Assembly: GCA_050701635.1 (NCBI GenBank)
Contig: JBOGDF010000091.1
Coordinates: 1-16,406 of the forward strand
DNA from: WHSM01 sp050701635
Lineage (GTDB): Bacteria > Actinomycetota > Actinomycetes > Mycobacteriales > Micromonosporaceae
Reading direction: 5' to 3'
Length of the DNA stretch: 16,406 nucleotides
In this document: in pieces, positions 1 through 7,986 of the stretch
Layout of the letters: every line of letters starts with the position of its first letter
Position numbering within the stretch: position 1 is the first letter of the stretch
Program-made: the position numbers and the translations under genes
Notes under the pieces: model-generated
Databases searched by the model: none
What the model was told of the DNA's origin: nothing
Seen by the model: only the letters and a program-made list of their open reading frames with translations

Positions 1-1714
1 TGAACACCCTCACCCCGGAAGAAGAGCCTTTCGCGGCGTACGCGGCGACGTCCGCCCGCTGCAGCAGCGACTCCGGCTCGGTGCCGTGGTCGGGGTGCAG
101 CGCGATGCCGACCACGGTGTCGACGTCGACGGTGAGATTGCCGAGCGCGAACGGCCGCTGCAGCGTCGTACGCAGGGTTTCCGCCAGCTCCGTCGCGGCA
201 TCGCCGTTGGTGGTGCGTACCAGGACGCAGAACTCGTCGCCACCCGCGCGTGCCACCAGGGCGCCATCGGGTGCCGCGTTTGTGAGGCGCCGCGCCACCT
301 CGGCGAGCAGCTTGTCACCGGCGGCGTGGCCGAGCGAGTCGTTGACGTCGCGCATCCCGTCGACGTCGAACAGCATCGCCGCGACGACCTCACCCGGTGC
401 GCGTACCTTCACGGCTTCTTCCAGCGCCACCACCATCCGCCGCCGGTTGGGCAGCGAGGTAAGGGTGTCGTGGTACGCGTCGAACTGCAGCCGGTCGACC
501 AGCCGGGAATTCTCCACCGCCACCGCGGCGTGCGCCGCCAGCGTCTCCAGCAGCTGTACGTCATCGCTGCGGAACCGCTCCAGGTCACCGAGCCGGTTGG
601 CCACCTCGAGCGACCCGATCGTCGCGGTGCCGGATCGCAGCGGCACCACGATCACGTCCTTCCCGCCGGCGCTGCGGAGCATCCCCCGATCGTCGTTGTC
701 CCCGAACTTGGGCCCGACGGCGACCGTGTGCCCCTCGGACATCGCCCGCTCCCGGAACACCCGCGGCGACGTCGCCCGGTCGATCAGCCCCGCGCTGTCC
801 GCCCGCGCCGTCAACAACACGTCCGGATACCGCCCGCGCTGCGGCAACCACAACGTCGCCGCCTCCGCGTTCAGCAGTTTCTGCGTACGCGTCAACAGCT
901 CGTCGGCCAACGTCCCGTCCTGCCGCGCGACGCCTACGGCGCGCGTCAACTCGTACAGCTCCGCAAGCCGCTGCTGCTGCCGTACGAACTGCGTGTAACC
1001 CCGGTAGACGAACACGACCGCGACGACCACTGGGGCTAGCAGAAGGGCCGTCCATGGGCTGACCTCGAACACGAGAAGAACAAGAATGCCGAGGGTCGTG
1101 TTGAGCAACGCTGTGACCAGCGTTGAGAGGGTGGTGCGCACAGCCTCAACTCGGGTAGGCGTGCCTTGAACCAAGCTGATAGCGGCAAGCACCATAAGTG
1201 CGCTGTTCGCCATGGCGGGAACGACTGCCGCGTAGGCGATGGCCCAGGACGCTGGAGTGGTCGGTGATTCGAGTCCGAGCGAATCTGAGATCAGCAGTGC
1301 GATCGTCGCCGCAGTGGCGACCAGCGTCGTGTTGAACGCTGCCTTCTGCAGAGCAGTGCGTTGTTGAGCGCAATACAGCACAGAAGCGAGCGCGCGCGCA
1401 GTCAGCAGTGTGATTGGTTCTGCATAAAACAACGCAACGACCAACGGCATCTCTGAGAAGGAGATGACGTAGGCCTGCTGACGCATGTCAATCTTGAGAT
1501 GTGCCGCGCTCGCTAGGACGAACATGGCTACGTAGAGCGCGAACCACCACGGTTCGTTTACGAGCAAACGCCACGACCACCAGCCCTTGGCCGAGTATGA
1601 AACGAGAACGAACACCGCGAGTGCCGCAATGAGGACCCAGACGAAATATCGGCCAGACCGCACGGGCTGTGCCTGGCCGCCTCCGAGACTAGCGGAACTC
1701 GTCGGTTCCCCCAC
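1..1714 (-). CDS. Membrane-anchored GAF-GGDEF diguanylate cyclase, 3' end outside window
   Basis: Predicted to make cyclic di-GMP from GTP at the membrane. The frame is open from a stop at 1742-1744 to the left edge, giving about 571 residues. I chose GTG 1712-1714 because GGGAG lies about 8 nt upstream; GTG 1739-1741 is possible but has no ribosome site. Residues 23-42 form a first membrane helix, and further hydrophobic stretches run to about 248. A GAF-like domain covers about 267-402. The GGDEF domain follows, with HDTLTSLPNR from H415 and the signature RAGGDEF (GGDEF at 491-495). The usual RxxD inhibitory site nine residues upstream is lost, with Pro and Ala in place of Arg and Asp. The frame ends at the edge just after the conserved ADVAAYAAKG helix, so an EAL domain may follow; this cannot be seen. 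The first third uses less GC-rich codons than the catalytic part. A small secreted peptide gene lies 63 nt upstream on the same strand. Confidence 0.9.
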   Translation of the reverse strand, partial: MGEPTSSASLGGGQAQPVRSGRYFVWVLIAALAVFVLVSYSAKGWWSWRLLVNEPWWFALYVAMFVLASAAHLKIDMRQQAYVISFSEMPLVVALFYAEPITLLTARALASVLYCAQQRTALQKAAFNTTLVATAATIALLISDSLGLESPTTPASWAIAYAAVVPAMANSALMVLAAISLVQGTPTRVEAVRTTLSTLVTALLNTTLGILVLLVFEVSPWTALLLAPVVVAVVFVYRGYTQFVRQQQRLAELYELTRAVGVARQDGTLADELLTRTQKLLNAEAATLWLPQRGRYPDVLLTARADSAGLIDRATSPRVFRERAMSEGHTVAVGPKFGDNDDRGMLRSAGGKDVIVVPLRSGTATIGSLEVANRLGDLERFRSDDVQLLETLAAHAAVAVENSRLVDRLQFDAYHDTLTSLPNRRRMVVALEEAVKVRAPGEVVAAMLFDVDGMRDVNDSLGHAAGDKLLAEVARRLTNAAPDGALVARAGGDEFCVLVRTTNGDAATELAETLRTTLQRPFALGNLTVDVDTVVGIALHPDHGTEPESLLQRADVAAYAAKGSSSGVRVF

Positions 1715-1777
1715 CGGCTGCGCTCCCTCGACCGCCAGCACCTACGTCAGTGACCCACGATAGGCGGATGCCGACTG

Positions 1778-1948
1778 TCATCCCCACGTAGGTTCAAGCT
1801 GTACTACGACGACACCTGCGTCCTCCGCAGGATCGACGGCTGGTGCCTCGTCCGCCTGACCGGCCCCGGGGGCGGCGAAGATGGCGAGCACGATCCCCCC
1901 AGCCACGAGCATGCGAAGTGCCCAGGCGCGGATCCTACGAGGGTTCAT
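1778..1948 (-). CDS. Small secreted peptide, 56 residues
   Basis: I do not recognise a family. The ATG at 1946-1948 has GGAG 8 nt upstream, a good actinobacterial ribosome site. The N-terminus is basic (MNPRRIRAW), then a hydrophobic core of about 15 residues, then a small-residue stretch ending APGAGQA before DEAP. This is a textbook Sec signal peptide with likely cleavage after residue 32. The mature peptide would be about 24 residues, acidic at first (DEAPAVDPAEDAG), then hydrophobic (VVVVQLEPTWG), with no cysteine. The stop lies 63 nt before the start of the diguanylate cyclase gene, so the two are probably co-transcribed. An extracellular role, for example as a signal, is speculation. 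The reading frame, signal peptide and ribosome site are seen directly. Confidence 0.6.
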   Translation of the reverse strand: MNPRRIRAWALRMLVAGGIVLAIFAAPGAGQADEAPAVDPAEDAGVVVVQLEPTWG

Positions 1949-2248
1949 GTTGCTGGCTCCGAGGTTCGAGGGTGCGACGTGTGACTCCCCCAGTTATCAA
2001 CGATCGTGCCACACCGCAGAAGCGCGCAACAGCCGATCTGCGTGTCTCACCACGTACCGTTACGCGAGTCGCCACGGTACGGGCGATTGATCCACAATTT
2101 CCGCTGTGAGTGACCTTAGGCAATGTGTCGGACTTGGGTCCCGGAAGCTCACCACCCACACGGTGGCGACCACAAAGAGTTACCACCCGCCGTCCGTGCA
2201 GGGGCAGGGTCGAAGGTCCTGTCGCAGCCGCGTGAGAAGGTCTCGGCC
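1949..2248. other. Divergent intergenic region with a short inverted repeat
   Basis: No gene is supported here. The open frames in it lack ribosome sites and coding character. The region separates the minus-strand peptide and cyclase genes from the plus-strand yunG-like gene and should hold both promoters. The one structure I see is an 8-bp perfect inverted repeat, CGTACCGT at 2053-2060 and ACGGTACG at 2074-2081, with a 13-nt spacer. It could be an operator or a small hairpin. I could not place promoter hexamers convincingly. Confidence 0.4.
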
Positions 2249-2644
2249 ATGACGGAGCTGACGCTTGACGAGGTCTCGGCCGCGCTGCGGGCTGGGTGGG
2301 GACGCGACACCTGTGACCCTGTGGATCTCCCCGACTGGCATCCCGGCAACCCGTCGCGCGGCCAGTGCGGACTCACCGCGCTGATCCTGCGCGAGCTGCT
2401 CGGCGGCGACCTGCTCGCCGCCGACGTGCACTTCACCGACGGCCGTCGCCAGGGTTGGCACTACTGGAACCGTCTGCCCGACGGCACCGAGATCGACCTG
2501 ACCCGCGAACAGTTCACCGAAGGTGAAGTGATCGGGACGCCGACGAGCGTCACCCCGCCGCCGACCGCACCTACCCGCTGCCGCGACCAATACAACGTCC
2601 TGCGCCGACGCGTACTCGAGGCTGTTGGTGAGCTCAATCGGTAG
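2249..2644 (+). CDS. YunG family protein
   Basis: A 131-residue protein resembling the YunG family, whose function is not established. The start is ATG 2249-2251, with GAGAAGG about 8 nt upstream; an in-frame ATG at 2123 is rejected because the extra 42 residues look like non-coding sequence. Conserved blocks are SRGQCGLTAL (C40), a WHYWNRLPDGTEIDLT segment (H71, D83) and a following EQF motif. The order Cys, His, Asp resembles the triad of papain or transglutaminase-like folds; that is my inference and not a known activity. The gene converges on the large SARP-type regulator, with only 2 nt between the two stop codons. A 5-bp inverted repeat (CGGTA/TACCG, 2639-2652) overlaps both stops. Confidence 0.8.
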   Translation: MTELTLDEVSAALRAGWGRDTCDPVDLPDWHPGNPSRGQCGLTALILRELLGGDLLAADVHFTDGRRQGWHYWNRLPDGTEIDLTREQFTEGEVIGTPTSVTPPPTAPTRCRDQYNVLRRRVLEAVGELNR

Positions 2645-2646
2645 CG

Positions 2647-5574
2647 TTACCGCACCGGAGAATTGCCCGCCGTAACGTCGAGCAGTTGCCGAACCTCGGC
2701 GGCTTCAGGCGCGCCAAGTTGGTCGAAGATCGGCAGCGCTTCACGCCAGAGACTCTCTGCACGTCGTCGATCGCCAAGGTCGCCGTATGCACTTCCCAGT
2801 CTCCACAGCGCCAGTGCGTTCTCCTGTTGCGAGCCGATCCGGCGACTCTCTGCCAGCGCTTCCTCGCACAGCTCCACAGCTCGTTGCGGGTTACCCAGAC
2901 GCCGATGTGCTTCGCCTGCTTGGGCAAGCGCCCACACACCACCAGTCCCGGCCGCACACTCCCGCCCCAGTTTCAGCGCCTCCTCATAACACTGAAGCGC
3001 GTCTGCAAACTCGCCTCGCTCGAGGAGAACGTGTCCCAGTCGTCGCTGTGCCACCGCTTGGCCGAACTGGTCGCCGTTCTCCTCATAGATAGCAACCGCC
3101 GCTCGGAATTGCGCTGCCGACAGGTCGTGCTTGCCCAATCGCCCATTGACGTGGGCCATGGTGTTGAGCGCGTATGCCTGGCCGGCGCGGTATCCAGCTT
3201 CACGGCACACGGCAACAGATTCGTCGAGGATTTGCACGGCCTCGCCTAGCTCACCCCGCTCGGCGTATGCGTTGCCAAGGTTGAGTAGCGCCCGTGCCTC
3301 ACTTGCCCGTTGCCCCCGCTCACGGCAGATCGCGACCGCCTCGGCAAAGAGCCGGACCGCTTCCTCGCCGTCGCCGGCCAACCAGGCCATCACGCCGGCA
3401 TCGCTGACAACGACCCCCTCCGCGTCACGGTCTCGTAGCCTCCGCACCACTCCAAGCGAGGTCTGGACCAGTTCGCTGAGATCTCGCCACTGCAGGTTGG
3501 CGTGCATGAAGGTGAACAGTGCGTAACCCAACCGGACTGCCGCAGCGGGCAGATGCCCCGGAGCAACTGCGGCCTGCCTGGCCACAGCAAGCAGATTCGC
3601 GCACTCGTCACGGAACCACGCGACACCTTGTTCGCTGGTCGCCAGTGGCAGCGCAGCCTCAGGGTCCAGTTCGATCAGGTCACGGCGGTGGCCGGGTCGC
3701 ATCAGCTGGCTGGCCGCGCCGGCGGTCACGACGTAGCAGTGCCAGGCGCGCTCGAGAGCGTCGTAGCGGTCGGCCTCGGCCACCTCGTCCTGTGTGAGCT
3801 CGCGCGCGTACAGGCGCACCAGGTCGTGAAAACGGAAGCGACCCGCGACTGTGCTCTCGAGCAGATGGGAGTCCACGAGTCGGTCGAGGATGCGTTCGGT
3901 TTTGTGGGTGGGGGTGTCGAGGAGGCGGGCGGCGATGGGGAGGCTGATGTCGGGGCCGTCGGGGAGGCCTAGCAGCCGGAACGCGTGGGCGGCTGCCTGG
4001 TCGTCGGCGTCACCGCGTCGCAGGGCGTCGTAGCTGGCCTGGAAGCAGGCGCGTACGGAGTGGTCTTCGTGACCGAGGTGGTCTAGGCGGTGGCGTTCGT
4101 CGGAGAGCCGGTCGACGAATGTGGCGAGGGGCCAGCTCGGGCGGCTCACGATGCGGGCCGCGGTGATGCGGAGCGCCAACGGGAGATGGCCGCACAGCTC
4201 GGCGAGAGCGCTGGCGCGGGGCTGATCCGCGGCCACCCTTCCTGTCGGGTCGAGCCGTGTCAGCAGCTCCACGGAGCCGGCGGGCTGGAGCACGGTGAGC
4301 CCCACCTGCCGGGCGTCGCCCAACGAGGACAGTACGGAACGGCTGGTGACGATGACGCCACAGGCGGCGCTGGCCGGCAGCAGCGGACGGACCTGCGCGG
4401 TGTCGGCGGCGTTGTCGAGAAGCAGCAGGATGCGGCGGTCGGCGAGCAGCGTACGGAAGCGTGCGGCCGCCTCCTCCGCGTCCGCCGGGGTCGCGGCACC
4501 GCGTACGCCGAGGGACTGCAGCAGGCGTCCCAGCGCTTCGACGGATGACATCGGCGTCGAGCCGGGACTTGAACCCTGCAGGTCAAGGTAGAGCTGTCCG
4601 TCGGGGTAGTGGCCACTGACCGACTGGGCCGCGCGCAGCGCGAGCGCCGACTTACCGACGCCTCCCGGGCCGCTGATCGCGACGATCGCCGGGGCCTGGC
4701 GGTCCGGTGCGATCAGTACCTCGGTGACCGCGGCGAGCTCGGGGTCGCGGCCGACGAAGGTCGCTGGCGCGATGGGAAGCTGGCGGGGTGGCTCGGGCGG
4801 TGATTCGCCGGGCGAACCGCGTACCCCCTGAGAAGGGTTTAGGTCTGGGTCCTGGCGCAGGATCTGTTGGTGCAGCTGGCGCAGCTCCGGTCCCGGGTCG
4901 TTGCCGAGCTCGTCCGCCAGGCGGTGGCGGGTGCGTGCGAACACCGCCAGCGCCTCGGCGGTGCGACCCGCATGGCACAGCGCCCGCATCAGCTGGCCGG
5001 CGAGCTGTTCCATGATCGGGTTCTCCCCCACCAGCTGCTCCAGTTCGTCCACCAGCTCCCGGCCGTGGTGGTCGTTGCGGAGCTCGATGTCGATCCGGTC
5101 GGTGAGGGCGCTCAGGCGTAGCTGGTGCAGGCTCGCGCGCACCGACTCGGCCCACTCGCCCGCGATGCCGGTGAGTGGCTCGCCGCGCCAGAGCGCCAAC
5201 GCTTCGCGCAGCTGTGCCAGGCGCTGATCATCGGCGGTCAGGCGCCTGGCGTGTTCGATCTCGTCCCGGAATCGGAGCGCGTCGATCTTGGAGCGTGCGA
5301 GCTCCAGGACGTAGCCACCCGGGGCCCGTCGCAGGATTGGTCCCGCATCCGCTACAAGGACGCGGCGCAGGCGCGAGAGGTACGTGTATAGCCCGGCCCG
5401 TACGTCGGCCGGCTGCTCCTCACCCCACACCCGATCGATCAGAGTCGAGGTGGATACGGGCCTGCCGGCCGACATCGCCAGCGCCGCCAACACGCATCGT
5501 TGCCGGGCAGGTCCCGCGTCGAGCGTCCGACCGGCCGAGCGCAGCTCGACCGGCCCGAGCAGCCTCAACTCCAC
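2647..5574 (-). CDS. AfsR/SARP-type transcriptional regulator (BTAD, NB-ARC, TPR)
   Basis: A 975-residue cytoplasmic activator of the AfsR type, the class that controls secondary metabolism and development in actinomycetes. GTG 5572-5574 has GGAGG 5 nt upstream. Residues 1-95 form the OmpR-like winged helix and about 98-245 the bacterial transcriptional activation domain. A proline-rich linker leads to an NB-ARC STAND ATPase at about 270-560: P-loop GPGGVGKS 302-309, Walker B LLLLDNA 383-389, VTSR 409-412 and the GLPL-like CGHLPLAL 461-468. From about 690 to the end are roughly six 40-residue tetratricopeptide repeats, presumably the sensor or partner surface. No biosynthetic cluster is visible nearby, so its target is unknown and it may be an orphan or global regulator. 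The TPR part (2647 to about 3850) looks less GC-rich than the N-terminal half, suggesting a mosaic origin. Confidence 0.93.
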   Translation of the reverse strand: MELRLLGPVELRSAGRTLDAGPARQRCVLAALAMSAGRPVSTSTLIDRVWGEEQPADVRAGLYTYLSRLRRVLVADAGPILRRAPGGYVLELARSKIDALRFRDEIEHARRLTADDQRLAQLREALALWRGEPLTGIAGEWAESVRASLHQLRLSALTDRIDIELRNDHHGRELVDELEQLVGENPIMEQLAGQLMRALCHAGRTAEALAVFARTRHRLADELGNDPGPELRQLHQQILRQDPDLNPSQGVRGSPGESPPEPPRQLPIAPATFVGRDPELAAVTEVLIAPDRQAPAIVAISGPGGVGKSALALRAAQSVSGHYPDGQLYLDLQGSSPGSTPMSSVEALGRLLQSLGVRGAATPADAEEAAARFRTLLADRRILLLLDNAADTAQVRPLLPASAACGVIVTSRSVLSSLGDARQVGLTVLQPAGSVELLTRLDPTGRVAADQPRASALAELCGHLPLALRITAARIVSRPSWPLATFVDRLSDERHRLDHLGHEDHSVRACFQASYDALRRGDADDQAAAHAFRLLGLPDGPDISLPIAARLLDTPTHKTERILDRLVDSHLLESTVAGRFRFHDLVRLYARELTQDEVAEADRYDALERAWHCYVVTAGAASQLMRPGHRRDLIELDPEAALPLATSEQGVAWFRDECANLLAVARQAAVAPGHLPAAAVRLGYALFTFMHANLQWRDLSELVQTSLGVVRRLRDRDAEGVVVSDAGVMAWLAGDGEEAVRLFAEAVAICRERGQRASEARALLNLGNAYAERGELGEAVQILDESVAVCREAGYRAGQAYALNTMAHVNGRLGKHDLSAAQFRAAVAIYEENGDQFGQAVAQRRLGHVLLERGEFADALQCYEEALKLGRECAAGTGGVWALAQAGEAHRRLGNPQRAVELCEEALAESRRIGSQQENALALWRLGSAYGDLGDRRRAESLWREALPIFDQLGAPEAAEVRQLLDVTAGNSPVR

Positions 5575-5723
5575 CGAAGCCTCCAGGTGTTTCCCACCCC
5601 GTAGAACGTCACGAGCCCAGCACAGACCGTGGTTGGGCGCAAGGCTTGAGTCCCACTTCCACCAGGCGATGATCGCTACCCTGTGTGGGCCAGGGGTTGG
5701 CCGACCGACGATGGGGTGGGCGC

Positions 5724-6053
5724 GTGACCGAGCAGATCTGTGAAGTGGTGATCACGGCGGACGACGCCGACTGGCTGGTCGGGTTTACGCGGGAGCTGGT
5801 CGAGGCGGGGCTGTGCGCGTGTGGGCAGCACAGCACGCAGATCCGTTCCGTCTACCGGTGGCAGGGCGAGGTGCACGACGAGCGGGAAGCCCGGGTCGCA
5901 CTGCATACCCGGGTCAGCCTGGTCCGGGAGATCGTGGCCGCCGCGGACGAGCGGCACCCGTACGACGTGCCGTGCGTGATCGCGCTGCCGGTGGTGGGCG
6001 GCAACCCGGCGTACGTCGAGTGGGTGCTGGAGCAGACCAAGGAGCCGGGCTAG
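5724..6053 (+). CDS. cutA: CutA divalent-cation tolerance protein
   Basis: A 109-residue member of the CutA1 family, small trimeric cytoplasmic proteins linked to divalent metal tolerance. Length and motifs fit: the N-terminal strand EVVITADDADW, the AGLCACGQ segment, SVYRWQGEV, and the C-terminal HPYDVPCVIALPVVGG followed by NPAYVEWV. GTG 5724-5726 is chosen because homology begins at once and a G-rich stretch precedes it; the frame is open to 5685, but those codons do not resemble CutA. It is divergent from the SARP-type regulator and convergent with surE. Its TAG stop is part of the CTAG that forms the left boundary of the palindromic element at 6050-6219. Confidence 0.93.
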   Translation: MTEQICEVVITADDADWLVGFTRELVEAGLCACGQHSTQIRSVYRWQGEVHDEREARVALHTRVSLVREIVAAADERHPYDVPCVIALPVVGGNPAYVEWVLEQTKEPG

Positions 6054-6219
6054 GGTCTGTCCTGTAGATCTTCAGTCGGCTGCGACAGGCACCAGACGAC
6101 GACCGGCCGCGTTGCAGAACCGCCCGGATACAACACCGGTATCCGGACGAACCTGCGCCTTGCCGGACCGCCGCCTGGCACCTGTCTCGCTCGACCAAGA
6201 TCCACAGGACAGACCCTAG
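6050..6219. mobile_element. Palindromic MITE-like element A, CTAG-bounded
   Basis: A 170-bp non-coding element between the convergent cutA and surE genes. It begins and ends with CTAG (6050-6053, 6216-6219). Inside lie terminal inverted repeats of 19 bp matching at 18: GGTCTGTCCTGTAGATCTT at 6054-6072, against the complement of 6197-6215. Self-complementarity continues imperfectly across the whole element, for example the GACAGG and CCTGTC blocks. At the exact centre is an 8-bp perfect stem (6124-6131 and 6139-6146) with the loop AACACCG. There is no coding sequence for a transposase. CTAG on both sides could be a 4-bp target duplication, or TA a 2-bp one. It is related to element B at 11005-11170 through the shared apical core. 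In RNA it would fold into one long hairpin and may also terminate transcription from both sides. Confidence 0.8.
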
Positions 6220-7016
6220 TCCTCAGGCCCCGCAAAGGCGGCTTCGCTGACGGCGCGGATCGCGGTCAGGGTGGCGTAGCCGTCGTTGAGCCATGCCAGG
6301 TCGGTGCCGGGCTCGGCAGCTTCCCGGCTCTGTTCCATCGCGGTGCGTACGAAATCCTCGCCCTGCTCCGCGAGCGCCATCTGTACCTGGCCGAAGCGGG
6401 CCAGCCCCGCCCGCCGCAGGCCGCGTACCTCCTCGGCGGGTAGGTCCGGCACGTTGAGGTTGAGCACCGTGCCGTCGGTGGTCTCGGCCAGGGTCTTCAA
6501 CAGGCCCCGGGCCAGCTCGGCCGCGGCGGGCCAGTTGCGCTGCTCGTCGGCGGCGTCGTCCAGGATCGCGAGCGCGTTGCCGCCGCTGGTCGCCGTCATC
6601 GGGGACAGTACGTCCAGCGACACCGCCATCGCGGGACAGCTGTGGGCGGCCGCGGTGAAGGCGGCGCCGACCGTGCCGGAGTGCAGCACGGCGCGGCCGG
6701 CGTTCGCGCCCCGGTTGATCCCGGAGAGCACCAGCTCGGGCAGCGCGCCGAAGGTCTCCAGCATCGCCAGCACCACGATGTAGCTGGGTGACGCGGCGAC
6801 CGCGTACGCCGGCACGTCTAGCCCGTCCAGGGTGTGCCGCTCGATGATCACCCGGCCATCCGAGGTGTACGCGCTCATCGCCGCGCTGGCGCCGCTCGCC
6901 TCCTCCAGCGGCGCCGCCACCACCACGTCGTGCCCTTCGGTGACCGCCGCCTCGGCCAGCCAGCGCAGCCCCGGCGCCGCGATCCCGTCGTCGTTGGTGA
7001 TCAGCACCCGGCTCAT
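6216..7016 (-). CDS. surE: 5'/3'-nucleotidase SurE
   Basis: A 266-residue SurE-family nucleotidase, a metal-dependent phosphatase that removes phosphate from nucleoside monophosphates. Family motifs are clear: LITNDDG near the N-terminus with metal ligands D9 and D10, SGAS from S41, SGINRGANAG at 98-107 with N101, and HSGTVGAA at 112-119. The start ATG 7014-7016 overlaps the TGA of the upstream kinase (ATGA), so the two are translationally coupled and probably act in one salvage or housekeeping step. Its TAG stop lies in the right-hand CTAG boundary of element A. It faces cutA across that element. Confidence 0.94.
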   Translation of the reverse strand: MSRVLITNDDGIAAPGLRWLAEAAVTEGHDVVVAAPLEEASGASAAMSAYTSDGRVIIERHTLDGLDVPAYAVAASPSYIVVLAMLETFGALPELVLSGINRGANAGRAVLHSGTVGAAFTAAAHSCPAMAVSLDVLSPMTATSGGNALAILDDAADEQRNWPAAAELARGLLKTLAETTDGTVLNLNVPDLPAEEVRGLRRAGLARFGQVQMALAEQGEDFVRTAMEQSREAAEPGTDLAWLNDGYATLTAIRAVSEAAFAGPED

Positions 7017-7907
7017 ACCGGCACCAGCTCCACGCGCTCGGCGAGTGCACGGATCGCGTCCAACCGGCCGGTGCCGAGACCGTGCCGGGTCACGTTCACC
7101 GCGCCGGCGGCCGCCCCGGTGCGGATCGCGGTACGGACGTCGGCTCCCCGCGCCAGCATCGAGACCACACCCGCGGTCAGTGAATCGCCGGCGCCCCGGT
7201 GGTCCGCCACTTCCAGCTTCGGCATCCGTACCTCCAGAATCTCGTCGTCGACCAGGGCGAGCGCCGGCCGCTCGGCCCGGCTCACCAGCACCGTGTCCGC
7301 GCCCTCGGCGCGCAACCGCCGCAACGCCGCGTCGGGGTCCTCGGTCAGCTCCTCGTCGCTGACCTTCACGAACGTCGGGTGGCCCGCCACCACCGCGGCC
7401 AGCTGCTCACCGGAGAGATCTGCCGCGACCCGCCCGCCGTTGCTGCTCAAATCCAAGGCCAGCCGGCGGTACGCGTCCGCCGGCACCAGCTCCGGGTCGG
7501 CCGGCCCGCTGAGCACCGACACCTCGGCCTTCAGCCCTTCGGCGAGCGCGAGGCCGTACAGCTCGTCGAGCTCGTGGCGCCCCAGCGGCTCGCCCGGGTG
7601 CGCGGCCACCACGCGGCGCTCGCCGCCCCGCCGGTCGTGGACGTACCACCCGTTGGGCGCGTCGCCGGGCACGGCGCGCAGCCGTACCCCCTCGGGAAGG
7701 GATCAGCTGCTCCAGGATCTGGCCGGTCTCCCCGCCGAGCACCGCACACAACGTCACCGGTACGCCGAGCTCCGCGATCAGCCGCGCCTGCCACACCCCC
7801 TGACCCCCCGGGTGTACGTGCAGCTCCGGCTCGTGTGCCTCCGCGAACTGTTCGATGGTGACCGTCAGCTGCGGCGCCGGCGCGAACACCATCACGTCTC
7901 CGGTCAT
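7013..7907 (-). pseudogene. PfkB-family carbohydrate kinase with a +1 frameshift
   Basis: A sugar or nucleoside kinase of the PfkB/ribokinase family, split over two frames. The N-terminal part (from ATG 7905-7907) carries the first signature, HPGGQGVWQARLIAELG. It runs through GGETGQILEQLIP and then turns into an Arg/Gly/Ala stretch. The C-terminal part, in the next frame, carries the second signature, DHRGAGDSLTAG, with the catalytic Asp of GAGD. The join must lie between the in-frame stop at 7703-7705 and about 7687, a stretch with runs C5 (7687-7691), GGG (7694-7696) and GGG (7699-7701). Removing one base gives 297 residues, normal for the family. It may be a sequencing error, since both halves look intact, or a recent mutation. 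Its substrate cannot be told from sequence. It precedes surE with a 4-nt overlap. Confidence 0.85.
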
Positions 7908-7974
7908 GGCCACCCCGTACCCCCGGGGTCAGCGCGGCGAACGTTCAGAGCTTCTGGCAGGCCAGTGTGCGGGG

Positions 7975-7980
7975 CATGAT
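7975..7980 (+). promoter_or_regulatory. Putative -10 hexamer of a leaderless gene
   Basis: CATGAT sits 6 nt before the GTG at 7987. This is the spacing expected if transcription starts at the start codon. The same geometry occurs at 9046-9051 and 12033-12038. No clear -35 is seen. Confidence 0.35.
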
Positions 7981-7986
7981 GGCCTC

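Noticed and set aside
81..1039. Long plus-strand open frames at the left edge
   Set aside because: Shadows of the GGDEF gene; the translations are Arg/Ser/Pro-rich and lack ribosome sites.
2088..2096. TGATCCACA as a DnaA box
   Set aside because: One isolated near-match, with no cluster and no replication genes nearby.
2639..2652. CGGTA/TACCG inverted repeat as a terminator
   Set aside because: The stem is only 5 bp with no T tail, and it lies over the stop codons of both convergent genes; too weak to call.
7407..7686. Continuation of the kinase N-terminal frame past the frameshift
   Set aside because: It turns into Arg/Ala/Gly-rich sequence typical of an out-of-frame read of a high-GC gene; the true C-terminal half is in the other frame.
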